A stretch of DNA of 64,000 nucleotides from Capronia americana (lineage: Eukaryota; Ascomycota; Eurotiomycetes; Chaetothyriales; Herpotrichiellaceae), in assembly GCA_016110215.1 (NCBI GenBank), contig JADWQD010000008.1, positions 1,736,001 to 1,800,000 on the forward strand, read 5' to 3'. Positions within the stretch are counted from its first letter, which is position 1. Each line of letters starts with the position of its first letter. Below are positions 44,036 to 56,206 of this stretch, in pieces. Below the pieces are notes generated by a model, which made no database searches, was not told where the DNA came from, and was given only the letters and a program-made list of their open reading frames with translations. A program made the position numbers and the translations under genes.

Positions 44036-45060
44036 TGAATTCTGGGCGCAACAATCACACGAGAATATGGCTCAGCATGTCATGTTAGCGTACTTAGCAT
44101 TTATACGCTGTTAGGCGTGGTTTATCACCCTGGCTAAGGGAATCAACATCTGATTGCCAGGTCTGACTCCACTTGGACACTGCCCTGCAGCTTACGAGTA
44201 GTCTATTCCACTCCTCGACCTGAACTGTCTGGCAGAGTGTGGGAGGCTACGATCGCTAGCCCAGATGACGGATTAACGCGAATTTATACGGAATAACGAC
44301 GATACAGGTGGGGGCCTTCCAGGGACCAATTCCCTCTATGACACGGACTACAAGTAATGGCAGCCCGTGGCTGGGCATGAGCTCCTGCGTCGACATTCAA
44401 TCTTCTCCTCGCTTATCAACACGGGGAGAATAATCGACCCCGGGGGTCGGTTCACGACCTAGATGCAGCGCCAGAAACGAGCTTGGGGTCTATCGAAGAA
44501 GCCTCACCGGTGATGGTCCTGGAAGTGCACTGTTACATCTACGAGAACCCTTTCCCGGATAACTGCACTGAAACTTCTCTCACGGTCGAGCGCCCTGCGA
44601 CAGAGCAGGGCTGACGAAAGGAGCTCCTTCATGGTGATTATGGATGTCGCCCTCGTCCCGAAAAACCTTTTTCAGCCTCTCCATATTATTCTTCAGCTTC
44701 GTGGGATCCTTCGTCTTAATATCTGATAAGTCGGACACTGACCATGCCCTTGCACTTGAGAGCTTTTTCAGTTATGATGCAGCGCTCTTTCTCTAGAAGT
44801 CGAGCCCGCTGTATATTGGTGACGATATTGTCTATGAATCTGCCTTGGGGTCCATCCTCTCTTTAATATATCTATAAAGGTCCTAAAAGGGATCCTCCGT
44901 TGTAGCTCTTGAAAGGGCTCCCGTTCAAGACTATACATTATGCCTCGCTGACGACGTTTGTCCCAAAACCTCGCGTCTCCAGGGAATCTCTTCTCGGGAA
45001 TGCTGGTTGGATGAGGACATTGATCCTAACCTTTTACTGTGTTCTGGGCGTGTTCTGTAG

Positions 45061-45195
45061 TCAGGACAGGTGTCCTAGCAGATTCTGTCACACCAAGATA
45101 TTGTCCTAGCCATTTTGTCGCTGAGGACATTTGTCCCAGCAAGATTCGTCCCCAAGGTATTGTCCTAGCCTTGTATCGCTGAGGACATTCCTCCT
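45061..45195. repeat. Degenerate ~60-bp tandem repeat
   Basis: Copies start near 45061, 45122 and 45180, with the core GAGGACATTTGTCCTAGCA and a second TTGTCCTAGCC in each unit. The AGGACA/TGTCCT halves form small inverted repeats. Confidence 0.65.
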
Positions 45196-47359
45196 TTACA
45201 CCTTTTTCCTCTCGGGAGCATGTCTCCTAAGATCAGTGGTCGCAAAGGACAGTGTTGATGTTCTACGTTTCGAGCTTCGGGTCGATTGTCAAATCCGTGG
45301 AACTACGACCGTCTTTCGCAGGAGTGTCTTGCTCGCTTCTTGCCCATATATTGACCGACAACTGTGGACCCGTCAAGCCGCACTCCGCGCAGGAATATAT
45401 CTATAGAGGTAGGATGCACTCGGAGGGGGCACCCTTCCTTCGTAGCAGATATGATGAGTACACTTTCGAACAATGCCAACCAGCGGCCAAGGCCTGCCGC
45501 GCTCTTCGATTGCCTGCCCATGCCCCGGTCGTTCTCTCGATCGTGATCCTATCTTCTTTCGCTAGGACACCGGTCAGGGGGCGGTAAGGACCTGGACAAC
45601 GCCACCTCTAACCAGGGTTGTCTGACTCTGTGTCGAGTACAGCCCAAGATGCCACCAGTGTAGAATCTCCGTCTCTTCACCTTGCTAGATGGTCTAATTC
45701 AGCCCGAGGAGATCCAGGGGACTCTGACATCTAACGTGCCTAGTGGTGGATGTCAAGGGGGCATGCAAGATACGCTCTCAAGTGGCAGTTTTGCTAACTT
45801 AGTGACATCCTAGCACATCAAGATCGGTCTACGTAAGTGGGCCGTAGCGGCACCTCGTCCTGCGTGGCGGGTTTGAAGTCCGATTCTTCGTCCTCTGCCC
45901 GAGAGCAGCAACACCTGAACTAATCTTCAGTTCTTTGACAAATGCGAGGCCAAAGCAGAAGTCCACATACTCCCTTCTCTTCTCCAGTCAAGCATGCGAT
46001 TATTTTGGATCACCTGGGGCGTAGCAGTCGTGGCGAAATAGCCCAATGAGCCGCGTCGTATCCTCCAGAATGGACGTACAGGTATGATAACCGCATTTCT
46101 CGCAATGGTGAAAAGTGTATTCCAAGTGGTACTTATCGAGGTATATATTTGCAAAGTTGCTGAAGCGAACGAAATTAGAGCTATCCTACCTCTCTCGTGT
46201 GCTTGAAGGGCCGAGAAGACGACAAAGTGTTGATCTGAAAGTTCCGCGCGGACCGATTCCAGAAACCTCCACGAGATCTGTGGCTTGCTCTTCGGTCAAA
46301 TGGGTCGTATCCTCTTTGAAGAGCGTCGGTACTCTGCTTTCCTCCCCTGGCCAGGTGCCTGCCTCACCCTGATTCGCACGCGACTGGGGTGAACACAGGG
46401 CGGCATCACCCTAGGCCGGAAGCAGGGTGTACCGGCTGCAGTTTTCCCTTACTTTGGCAGCGTCCTTGCAAGCCGCGATTAGGAGGCGCGGAAAATGCGG
46501 CTTCTATAGTAATGCGGATCCCATTGCAGATAAAAGCACGTAGCGTCTGTCGAAAGGACAGATTCGTTTTGTTGGACTCAGCCTTGTGTTGACTCTAGCT
46601 CTAGAGGATGACCATATGACAACTGGACGGTAGCCTGAAGCTTAGATTCCGCCCAGCCAACCTTTTCAGCAATCTATGTTTCGTCTGGGAGTCTGGACGG
46701 CTCGATTGAGATGCGGACTTGACGCTTTTGTGTGTGCAATCACTTGAGGGCCGGGCCAGATTGAAAGTCTCAGCGCGAACTATCCTGTGTATACAGTACA
46801 CAGTAGGAACTTGGGCGGGCTGGAAGGGAAGGTTGCTGCTATGTGCGCGTCGAGGGAGCGCACTTAATAGTCTCAGCCAAGTACCGGAATATACAGATCA
46901 GTACGGAGCATGGATTTTCATCCATGATATGTCTTTATGGCGGTAGCATGGTAGCAATAATGGTATAGAGAGGAATATATAAGAGACGGAAAGAGCTTGT
47001 CGTGAAGGAACCACTTTTCGACGCAAGGTCTGTGTTCTGGTCTCGGCATCGGTGCCAAGCGAGGCAAACCCCCAGCTCACTTGCCCGGTCGCGACGTCCG
47101 CCATCTAATAGCCAGGCCGCAAGAACACTATCAGATGTGTGGTGAGGCGGTTAGGTTTGACAGAGACATGCAGGGAGCAGGGTTCCGGGGGAAATCTCCT
47201 GTAAGACGCGCGGGTATCTATGAAGTCCCTACCCAGAGTCCAGTAGCTGGAGAGAGCTTCAAATGTCAAGCTCAGATTCACTCGTGATCGCAGAGATTGA
47301 ACAGCTTTGATGCAGATGGATTGGTTCCCGCGTCGGTAGCTGCTTCGACCAGATATGAC

Positions 47360-47397
47360 GGAAGAGGAAGAGGAAGAGGAAGAGGAAGAGGAAGAAG
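47360..47397. repeat. (GGAAGA)n microsatellite
   Basis: About six GGAAGA units. A short frame across it gives a poly-Glu peptide that I do not regard as a gene. Confidence 0.9.
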
Positions 47398-47950
47398 GAG
47401 CCGGAGGAAGTGACTCCCTGTTCGGTAGCTATTCTCACCGTAGGGATGACAGGGCGTGGGATGGGCTGAGATATCTCTCTCTGCTTAAAGGAAGCGAATC
47501 CACATCCCACTCTGATGAGAGACGACAAGCATGGCTACCATCTCTTCTGCCTGGTATTAACTTCTGTCTATTTCGCCTCGAAAGGGGAGGAAAGGGATTG
47601 TGGTTGAGAGGGCTTCGTCGTTAGCCCCACTACTCTCGTCAGGACACATGGTACAATGTACTCGGTTTGGGAGCAGCCCGATTCCGGAATATATGGTGCA
47701 CCAGGACCTGGAGTGTCCCATACCTTGATGACTCGCAAAACAAGGGAAAGCCCTGGTGGGTGAGATTTAGCCCGATAATGGGGGTGAAGGAAGGATCCAT
47801 CAAACAAAGAAAAACTAGAGCCACCGATCAGGAAGAACGCACCCAAGGACGTGATGGGACAGTAAACGTTATTCGCCTCTTCGAAAGATGGGTTCTGCTC
47901 GAGACAAGGCCAAGCAGGAGACCTCCACAAAGATATCCGTGATGAGGGCG

Positions 47951-48298
47951 TCAAGGAAACGTACGCCATGATTGCGGGAGACTATTCAGGTCCACGGTAA
48001 GTGAGGTGGTACCACTTTGACAGCCAGTTTGAAGAGGGAATGGCTTCGGCCTGGTTATCATCGGCATCTCGAATCCTTGGGCAATGAAAATGTCAACCAA
48101 GCGGCGATAGTGTGATGGAAGCGGCTCCCTCAGCAATGTCGTGCGGATAACATTATTGGATCGTTCCCCAAGAAGTGGTCCCTTTTGAGACATGAATTGA
48201 TGGTCTTGGGCCGCTTTGCATAGAGCATGTCGTCCTGAGTATGTGTGAAACAGTGGTAGAAGATGGAGAGGTCCATTCAAAGCGTACGGAAAGACCAT
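47951..48298 (-). CDS. Small ORF, doubtful, unknown
   Basis: 115 codons from ATG at 48298. The translation is more protein-like than its neighbours (PLHLLPLFHTYSGRHALCKA, LVDIFIAQGFEMPMITRPKP) but matches no family I know. No splice continuation was found. It could be a gene fragment or chance. Confidence 0.2.
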   Translation of the reverse strand: MVFPYALNGPLHLLPLFHTYSGRHALCKAAQDHQFMSQKGPLLGERSNNVIRTTLLREPLPSHYRRLVDIFIAQGFEMPMITRPKPFPLQTGCQSGTTSLTVDLNSLPQSWRTFP

Positions 48299-51200
48299 TT
48301 CTACGTCATTGCATATCCCACCACTGACTGCTCTTGTTGACTATGTTTCGGTGACCTGGAACAAAGTGCCAGCTGGCGGCGAGGAAGGACAGAGCAAAGA
48401 GATTGAAACCGGAAGCTGAGGATACAGACTCTTGATTTTTGCATATTGGGTATTATGACATGAACGGAGCAAGTCTCTTCTCATTGATTCATTCCCCCGC
48501 TGCCGTGGCGGTCATACCAATCGAACTCAATCTCTTGGGAGTGGTCATGCCGACGCATCAACTGTGGAGCATGTTGAGGATGGTGGCCAATCTGTACTGG
48601 CTCAGATGCCGTGGAGTGCAGAGAATGGAAGAGGGTTGCTGTCATGCATCAGGAGAGCTGCTCACTCTTCGTCTGCCAATCGTCAATGGTGGGATTTTGA
48701 GCACTCAACTGTCGTAACAGGCTTTGGATTTGCTCTTATCGAAGCTAATCAATCAAACGTCGAGACTTCACTGTGTTGGAGATCCCCGGAATTAAATGTC
48801 ACATGCCCTTCGAGATAGGATGTTGATCAATTGTCCAACCATCGGATAGCGCATGCGACGAAATATTTTGTGACGACTCTGCTTAGGATCCGTTCAAGCA
48901 AGGAATGGGGGCTTTTCAATATGTGTAGCCTAGCTCTGTACGTCTCCGTGCCGGTATCCAATCTGAATTAGCTGGAGCCACCGCTTTGACAACGCAGCGC
49001 CAAGTCCTCCGCAAGCATGCGTACTGAGGCTGATTTGGAACTGCGTCGGAGGAGATTTGCACCTCTCTCAGTAGGTACGTACTCCGCAGACAGGCCTTGG
49101 GGACTTCCGCAGTATGGTTTTAGAGAATAGCTCCTCGTATCGGACTGGAATATTCGATAGCAGCCATGATGGACAAACTCAGCCGCATAGACGCCTCGGA
49201 CCGTGGCTTGCGAACGCGGATATTTCATGAAAAGACGCCGACATGTGTAGATTCAGCCAATGTGAGCCACGCATGAGATTGAAAGAGCGTTCGCAACCAA
49301 TGGCGACAGCGGTGGGAACTACGTGCGCGTCAGCGTATCCGTACGAGTACGTTCTGCCGAAGGTGCTGAAGCAAGGCTGAGGCTGATCTTTGTTGACGTT
49401 GGTTACCGGGTTGCATTGCCCTGAAGAATGTCCGCCGCAGGGTAATTGGTCTGAGTCCAAATGCTCCGATATGCAGACCCTGTGAAGTAAGATTGGCGCA
49501 TGCCGGTGGAATGCAATGCTGTACGAGTGTATAAGCTATTTGCACTCGGTGGAAACGCCGTCTTTGCTTCGACCAGTAGCTACCCGTCAGTATCTAGGTA
49601 TTGAGATCTCGCCGGGACCTTCTATCCGGGTCGCATGGGAGACCTGAAGATCTTTGAAACCAGAGAACCGTCAAAGAACGAGGAAAGGCGCTGATCGTCT
49701 CAACCGGGTTTCGTCTCAGCGCCCCTCCAACACGAGCACTGCAAGAATGGACGTCATGGCTCCGCCCGAGGCCAGATTGGGTGTTCAGGCGGTGTATCAT
49801 GCGAAGGCCCGGCATGTCCTCTCATGAGTCAAGGTACTGGATCTGGTTAATGCAGTAATAAAGGGTGGCAGGAGGTGGACGTGATGATGAACGTTACTGC
49901 AGCATGTCTCAGGCCGTCAGGTCGGAGGTCGGAATGTCGCAATCTACGAGCTCCGTGTCATGTGACCTTGGACCAATGATACGAGCACCACGTGCTGAAA
50001 GCGGGGTGAGCTGCAACAATGGGGCGGCGGACAATGAAGATTTGACGCCATCGGCGAGCTTTTAATAGAATCTGTTCCGGCACTTGGTTGCCGTTGTCCC
50101 AGATGCCTGCCATGCCCAAAAGACTGGCACTGGCTGCGCAGTTGCAACTTTTTGGTCCAACATGCAGTCTGTCCGATACTTGACTTGCCCCAAACAGGTG
50201 TGATATGTGTCTGAGGAGGCCGCGCTCGGAGTTCCTGGCGGACTGGTGCGCCACTCCCTTTTGAAGCAGTGCTAGCATGAAACTTGGACTCATATGTTCA
50301 CGCCTCCCCTAGGCTTGCATCTCCTGTGGCGGTCTGGGCGAGGCAACTACGAGGCGGTTTATGGCCAAGGCTGCAGGCTGCAGCTAGCAATTACAGCCGA
50401 GCAGGCACGAGCGACCGGCTGTCGGGATGGGGGCTAAGTCATTCGATAACCGAGCTGCAGCAGGTTTGCGAAGAAAGCAAGAACTGGAGGTGAAGCCAAG
50501 TTGGCGATGTGGGAAGATGGCGTTCGGATGTCCGCTGGCCTCAAAAGGAATGGCGGGTGCCAAGATCTGCTTTAGAGGCGCTGAAAACGTAAGAGTGCTA
50601 GCTTTGTGGGGCGGGACGGATATCCACCAATCCTGGTGCCAGAAGTAGCCACGCCAAGGACATCTAACAGAGACTCGCTTCCAATCCTAGACGCAGGAGA
50701 TTCCTTGATTCGCCGCACGTTCTGCGGCCTGGGCAGGAGAAGGACTTTCCAATCGAGAGCTGCACCCTCCATCTCCTCGCTTGGTGCTGGTCAAGTACCT
50801 GCGTGCCTTTTTGATCCATCCGTCGGCCTTCCTGGTACCCTTGTCCCGTTAAAGCATCCTTCTGACCAGCCGTCACTCTTCCTCTCGCCGCAAACCAACA
50901 ATTTCTCTCCCACTGCGCCTCGCTGATCCCGGACCTCGTATCTCATCCTTCAGTGACCTCCTTCAATTATAATCCTGCAACCCGCAAACGACCGCTCCGC
51001 ATCCCCTCCTGGCCCTTTTTCCTGGCTGACGCTGAGCCCGTGAGCCTGAAAAGGGTGCTGAGCCTGGCACCTGCTGAGCCCGAATTGCTCTACTTTGAAA
51101 CTCTACTTGGCCGGCCGCGATTGGACTCAGTCCGCTGACCTTGACTCCTGGGCGCTTTGTCCTGCCACCCTTCCCTCCGGATCGCTCTTCCTTTACATGT

Positions 51201-51372
51201 CGTGTTCCTCGCCTCTCGCGGGGTCGACATCACTCTGGATCTCCCACTCCTTCACCTGCTGGGGCCTCGTCTAGCCCGTCGAGATCTGCCATCTATCTCG
51301 CCCTCGCACTCGTTCACACTTTCATTAACCCCATCATTCACCCCGACATTCTCTCCAGATCCAACATTCAGT

Positions 51373-52494
51373 ATGCCTGAAGGTGCTGGCTTCACGGGAG
51401 CCTCCCAGACATTCAACACGGCGAGTCTGGACGACATTCTCTCGTCCATGTCCAGCGAGTTTGAGCAGACCACAGGGGGTGGTCGATTTAACACTGGCAC
51501 CTCTGCCACCACAACCCCAGCAACCGGCTCTCCCACGGACAGCGCAGGCGTCTCTGGTAATGCCGCCTCGACACAAACGTCTCCTACCACCTTCGCCACC
51601 TCCGTATCCTCAACACCAGGAGTTTCAGAGACTGGTACGCAAAGTCTGAACGGTGATGCAACCAACACAGCAACCAACGCTGCGAGCAGCGCCACCGACG
51701 GTCCCGTCACGGTTTCGGAGAAATCCTCATGCAACAGCCTCTCCTGCTCGCCTGCGCTCAAAGCAGCCGTTGCAGTACCGATCGCCGTGGCAGCCATTGC
51801 CGCAATATTCTTGTTTTTCTTTTGTGCTAGAAGGAGGAGGAAACGGGCCGGGGCCGTGATCTCGGAGAAGAGACCACCGAAATCGGGAAAGAAGAAGTGG
51901 ACCAGACATCTGCGAGCATTTTCCTTCGATGCGGAGCTGCTCATGGGCGGTCGCTTCTCAAGCTCGAACAGTCTTCGCAGCCGGGATCCCAGCGTGCGGA
52001 GCACCTCAGGCACAGCTTCTCGTGGCAGCAACCACACTGCCGAACCAAGCTTGCACAGTATCGAAGAAGTGGCTCCTCCTTATCGGGATGCCATCACACA
52101 CGCCACTCCTCCTAGTCCCCACCGATCAGTACCTGCCATTACCACAATAGCAGCCGATCCCATTCCTCGGCCGTCTTCGACGGCAACAGCGCCACCCCCG
52201 TACCGGTCTGTTGTTGCTGGCACGTCACCCGAACCAGCCACTCCATCCACCGTCAGAAACCCATTCTCAGACTCGGCCCCGGTCAGCCCGATCGAGGAGT
52301 CACCTTTCAACGACCCGCCAGAGGGGGGTGGCGCGTTGGCACCCACGATGAGCCGTGGATCATCCATGTATCGCAGTGTTAGGACGGATGACGCGACACC
52401 GACCGCCTCGGAAGCTGGGAGCATCAGGGAAGCGATGGTGGGCAGGCGCGTGTCAGTCAGGAATGCCGGGAGCACGAGCGGCGGAAGTAGCTAA
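51373..52494 (+). CDS. Single-pass membrane protein, Ser/Thr-rich ectodomain, PPxY cytoplasmic tail
   Basis: Single exon, 373 aa from the ATG at 51373 (MPEGAGFTGASQ). The open frame extends further upstream but without ATG. Residues 1-120 are Ser/Thr/Gly-rich, suited to O-mannosylation. A single TM helix at about residues 130-150 (AAVAVPIAVAAIAAIFLFFF) ends in CARRRRKR, a stop-transfer signal placing the C-terminus in the cytosol. There is no N-terminal signal peptide, so the TM helix probably acts as signal anchor. The tail has RAFSFDAELL and PPY-type elements, one a true PPxY (APPPYRSV), which could recruit an Rsp5/NEDD4-type ligase. The layout resembles fungal wall-stress sensor or adaptor proteins (Mid2-like), but I see no sequence signature that proves it. 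Confidence 0.72.
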   Translation: MPEGAGFTGASQTFNTASLDDILSSMSSEFEQTTGGGRFNTGTSATTTPATGSPTDSAGVSGNAASTQTSPTTFATSVSSTPGVSETGTQSLNGDATNTATNAASSATDGPVTVSEKSSCNSLSCSPALKAAVAVPIAVAAIAAIFLFFFCARRRRKRAGAVISEKRPPKSGKKKWTRHLRAFSFDAELLMGGRFSSSNSLRSRDPSVRSTSGTASRGSNHTAEPSLHSIEEVAPPYRDAITHATPPSPHRSVPAITTIAADPIPRPSSTATAPPPYRSVVAGTSPEPATPSTVRNPFSDSAPVSPIEESPFNDPPEGGGALAPTMSRGSSMYRSVRTDDATPTASEAGSIREAMVGRRVSVRNAGSTSGGSS

Positions 52495-54035
52495 TATCGT
52501 GTCTGGATTTCCTTATGTTTCCTAATCATGGCGCGGCGTTGTGAGATTTGTGGAACCGAAAACTCGTCTGTGACGGCTGTGGGAATCTGCAAGGAGCCAT
52601 ATTTGACGGGCACGTGGAACGCAGAATGTCTTTTGAGATGTCCCATATACTCTACTGTACATGATTGAAGCCGATGGCAACCAAGTAAAAGCTAGAATGA
52701 TGGAAAAGGGAAATGTCGAACAACGCTGGAATCTGGGACCGTCACGGTTTTGCTTTTATCCCACCGTCGTGAACTGCCTTGCTGCGTTATTTCTGTCCTG
52801 GCCGCTCCTGTCGCACAATGCAACAACAAGCCAGTGGCTTACCAAGGACGCTTTGTATTCCCATCGACACCGAATCAAGTCGGATCCCCATGGTTTGCAC
52901 CAACATTTCTGCCGTCCTGGGGCGCACAGGTGCAACAGTCTGGCTCGCCGCAGCGGCATGCATAAGACGGCCGTTGATGAATTGGTGGAATTGCTTTCTT
53001 ATGACGTTCACCCTGAAATCTACTCGTATACAGTTATACGAGGGTAGAAATCCCAAGACCCTGACTTGGTGGCGCTGGCAAAGTCGGCGACGGCCAAGCC
53101 TTCAACATCTCCCGCGCTTTGTCCGAGTCCATCGCCCCCTTCTTCAACCAAGTCTCACCGCTCGATGCCTGCTGGAGGTTGATGGGTCGTTTGCTCATCA
53201 ACTGCGAGTGCAACCTTGCAGCTGCAGGGTTGACTCTGGCCTCGGAGGGCCAAATCAAAACCCGTGAGTACTGACTGTATCGTCGTTTGCTGAGACGAGG
53301 CTCTCTCGGGTCTTTGCATCAAATCGAAGCTTCCTTGGAAGAACTAAGCTTCGATGCCGACTTGCATGACCACCGGTTCGACTTTCCTTCTCATGCAACT
53401 TATCTTGCATCTCTCACCAATCTGCCACTCTTCTTTTCTGTCAACGTTCCATTCCGGATCCACAGAAGTCGACTCTCGCCCTGCGTCTCCAGGTCGTGGT
53501 ATTGTAGGCCCCATCGTCCCCCACCACCGCCCGCCCATGGCCACTCCCCGCCGTGGGGGTGCCGGACACCCCCCAAAAAATTTGAGTGCGAGGAATATCC
53601 GGAGATGGAGGGGCCCACGGAGATGGCTGAGATCGGCGCGAATGCAGCTCCCAATTACCCGGTCGTGTCGTCATTGGCGTAGCGATATTTTCTGCGGGCA
53701 CCTGTGGGCATCGTCGACCAGCTCGAGAACTGACTTCATCCGCCGCGTCGCAGGCGTCATGGAGACGATGGCGACTTTTGGGTGCCCTTCCAGCCTTTCT
53801 AAGTGGAGAAATTCTGGAGTTACATACAGATCGCACCCTACGTGGAATCCATGTGCTGGACATGTGGCCACCGGTAGGGAAAGGTAAAAGGTGCTGCCCA
53901 TCCTGACGTGGTTGCTTCGTCTTTCCTTGATTTCCTTGCCAGGTTGATCCCCTCAGGTGTTCAGAGTAGAAATTGGACCATCGTCTTCCTGCTGTGGAAA
54001 CAACCAGGACAGAAGGCCTGATTCTTTCTCTCACC
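52495..54035. other. Intergenic, one exon-like segment
   Basis: No convincing gene. A plus-strand frame at about 53065-53275 reads like coding sequence (GQAFNISRALSESIAPFFNQ, RLMGRLLINCECNLAAAGLT) but lacks a start and partner exons. Confidence 0.4.
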
Positions 54036-55750
54036 ATGGCGTCCCACGAAGTCCACCACGACTACATCCATGACTCGGACCGGAGCTCCTCGAACGGAGT
54101 CAAGCCTGATCCCGCCGAATATGTCGAAGCTCCTGTGACCGTGGGGCGAGAGCCTCCTCCGTATGTCAAGTCGCTGAGTCCAGAGGAGCGACGGATCGCA
54201 GAGAGGGCTTTGGTACGAAAGATCGATATCCGACTCATCCCTACTATTATCATCATGTATGTCCCATGTCTGTACCTGCTACCGATCACGATACTGACCG
54301 TCTCTGGAGGTATATTATGAACTATCTTGATCGAAACAACATCGCTGCCGCCAGACTTGCTGGACTCGAGGACGAGCTGCAGCTCCACGGCACCCAGTAC
54401 CAGACCGCGGTCAGCATTCTCTTCGTCGGCTACCTGCTCATGCAGATCCCATCCAACTTGTTTCTGAACAAAATCGGCAAACCTCGCATTTACCTCCCCA
54501 CGGCCATGATCATCTGGGGCACCATTTCAGCCGCGACCGCCGCTGTCCAGTCCTTTGGCGGTCTCATCGCTGTTCGATTCTGCCTAGGTTTTGTCGAGGC
54601 CGCATATTTCCCCGGTTGTCTATATTTCCTCAGTGCTTGGTATACCAGAAAGGAACTCGGCTTCAGAACCGCAATGCTGTATTCCGGATCACTCATCTCG
54701 GGTGCCTTCTCCGGTCTCATCGCCGCAGGCATCACGAAGAACATGGACGGCAGCGCAGGGCTCCGCGCTTGGAGATGGCTCTTCATCATCGAGGGCTGCG
54801 TTACGATCGTCATTGCCTTTGGCGCCATCTTCGTGTTGCCCAACTTCCCACGAACCACGCCTTGGCTCTCATCGGAAGAGAAAGAACTTGCCGTGTGGCG
54901 CCTGGATGAGGATATTGGTGAAGACGACTGGGTAGACAGCAAGCAGCAGACCTTCTTCCACGGCTTGAAGCTTGCGGTCAAGGACATCAAGATGTGGATT
55001 ATGGTATGTCGTGACCTCTCCTCTTCCCTTTCCCAGCCTATCACGCCACATACTGACCTTCTTGTCGTCCAGATGCTCATGCTCTTCTGCATCGTGGCCT
55101 CCGGATCCGTCACGAACTTCTTCCCCACTGTCGTCCAGACCCTTGGGTACGGCGACATTGAATCCCTCCTGCTCACGGCACCGCCTTACGTCCTCTGCGT
55201 TATCACGGCATTCCTTAACGCCTGGCACGCCGACCGTACCGGCGAACGCTATTTCCACGTCACCCTGCCTCTCTACGTCGCGGTGGGGAGCTTCATCCTC
55301 GCAGCCGCCACGACCGCCACGGCCCCGAGATACGTGGCCATGATGCTGATGGTTCCCGGCGTATATACCGGCTACGTCGTCGCCCTGGGCTGGATCTCCA
55401 ATACCATGCCCCGCCCGCCTGCCAAGCGTGCGGCCGCGCTCGCCGCGATCAACGCCGTCAGCAACACCAGCTCCATCTACGCGAGTTACATGTTCCCCAA
55501 GAGCGATGGGCCGAGGTACGTGCTGGCCATGAGCGTCTGCTCAGCCACGGCATTTATCGCCATCTGCGCGGCGACCGTGCTGCGGTTGATGTTGACGCGG
55601 CTGAACAAGAGACTCGACCGAGGCGAGTGGGTCGAGGGTGCAATTAACAACGGGCCACAAGGCGCGGCGGCGCATAAGCACGACATCACCGTCCAAGAGG
55701 GCGCCATCCCCGGTGAAGCCGCCGCGAGAGGGTTCAGATTCTTGTTGTAA
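54036..55750 (+). CDS. MFS transporter, DAL5/allantoate permease-like (anion:cation symporter family)
   Basis: Three exons: 54036-54256, 54310-55003 and 55073-55750, with introns of 53 nt (AT|GTATGT..TGGAG|G) and 69 nt (GTATGT..GTCCAG, in frame, hidden in the open frame); 530 aa. Twelve predicted TM helices. Signatures of the Dal5 branch: YIMNYLDRNNIAAARLAGLE after the first helix, QYQTAVSILFVGYLLMQIPS, RFCLGFVEAAYFPGCLYFLS, and RAWRWLFIIEGCVTIVIAFG. These plasma-membrane symporters import organic anions such as allantoate, ureidosuccinate, nicotinate, pantothenate or small peptides with H+. The N-terminal tail contains REPPPYVKSLSPEERR, with a PPxY motif that could mediate ubiquitin-dependent endocytosis. 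Substrate cannot be told. Confidence 0.9.
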
Positions 55751-56206
55751 CCGACTTTGATGCCATGCGATACGATGGGATAGGAATGCGATGGAGATAC
55801 AGAACTCTTCCCAAACAAATGAGCCCAAACATGAAGTACTCGAATAGAAATGCGGAAAGCATGTGCCATCAATTATCAAATCTCGGATCTTTTCAATCAG
55901 ATTTGGACACCATCTTGACTCCTAAGGTGAATCGTGAATCGTGAATCACCAGAACTGTCTGGTGATTAGGCTGGACTACTCGTATTGGATGGCTAGTGGG
56001 CTGATTCTTCTTCGCGTCAGTCACACTCCCTTGGGAGTGATTCTCCAAGGGAATGTTTCTCTCGGTTGAACCACCCCTTCCGTCGCGGTTGGTTGGGCTC
56101 ACTTAGATCCTCTGCTGCCGCCGCATCACTGCCGCCGCTTCAGCTTACTAATTCTTCAAATGTCGGGCCCTCGGCACAAAGGACGGAGCGTCGAGGAGGA
56201 ATTCTC
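55751..56206. other. Intergenic, no supported feature
   Basis: 3' region of the transporter. The palindromic CTCCCTTGGGAG near 56026-56037 may be a hairpin. No gene. Confidence 0.4.

Larger units (their letters stand above)
44036..51372. other. Gene-poor 7.3-kb island with repeats
   Basis: No supported multi-exon gene or known domain. It contains degenerate GAGGACAT/TGTCCTAGC repeats (45061-45195), a GGAAGA microsatellite (47360-47397) and one moderately protein-like small ORF (47951-48298 minus). The last 400 bp before 51373 are pyrimidine-rich and probably the leader of the next gene. Confidence 0.45.

Noticed and set aside
43876..45195. Spaced direct repeats considered as a CRISPR array
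   Set aside because: Copies are adjacent and degenerate, there are no unique spacers of constant length, and the genome is eukaryotic.
47355..47624. ORF beginning with a poly-Glu run
   Set aside because: The start is created by a GGAAGA microsatellite and the remainder has no motif.
51252..52037. 261-codon antisense ORF opposite the single-pass membrane protein
   Set aside because: Shadow of the sense gene, with no independent features.
54490..55176. 228-codon antisense ORF opposite the MFS transporter
   Set aside because: It spans a proven exon and its intron. The sense strand has clear transporter motifs.
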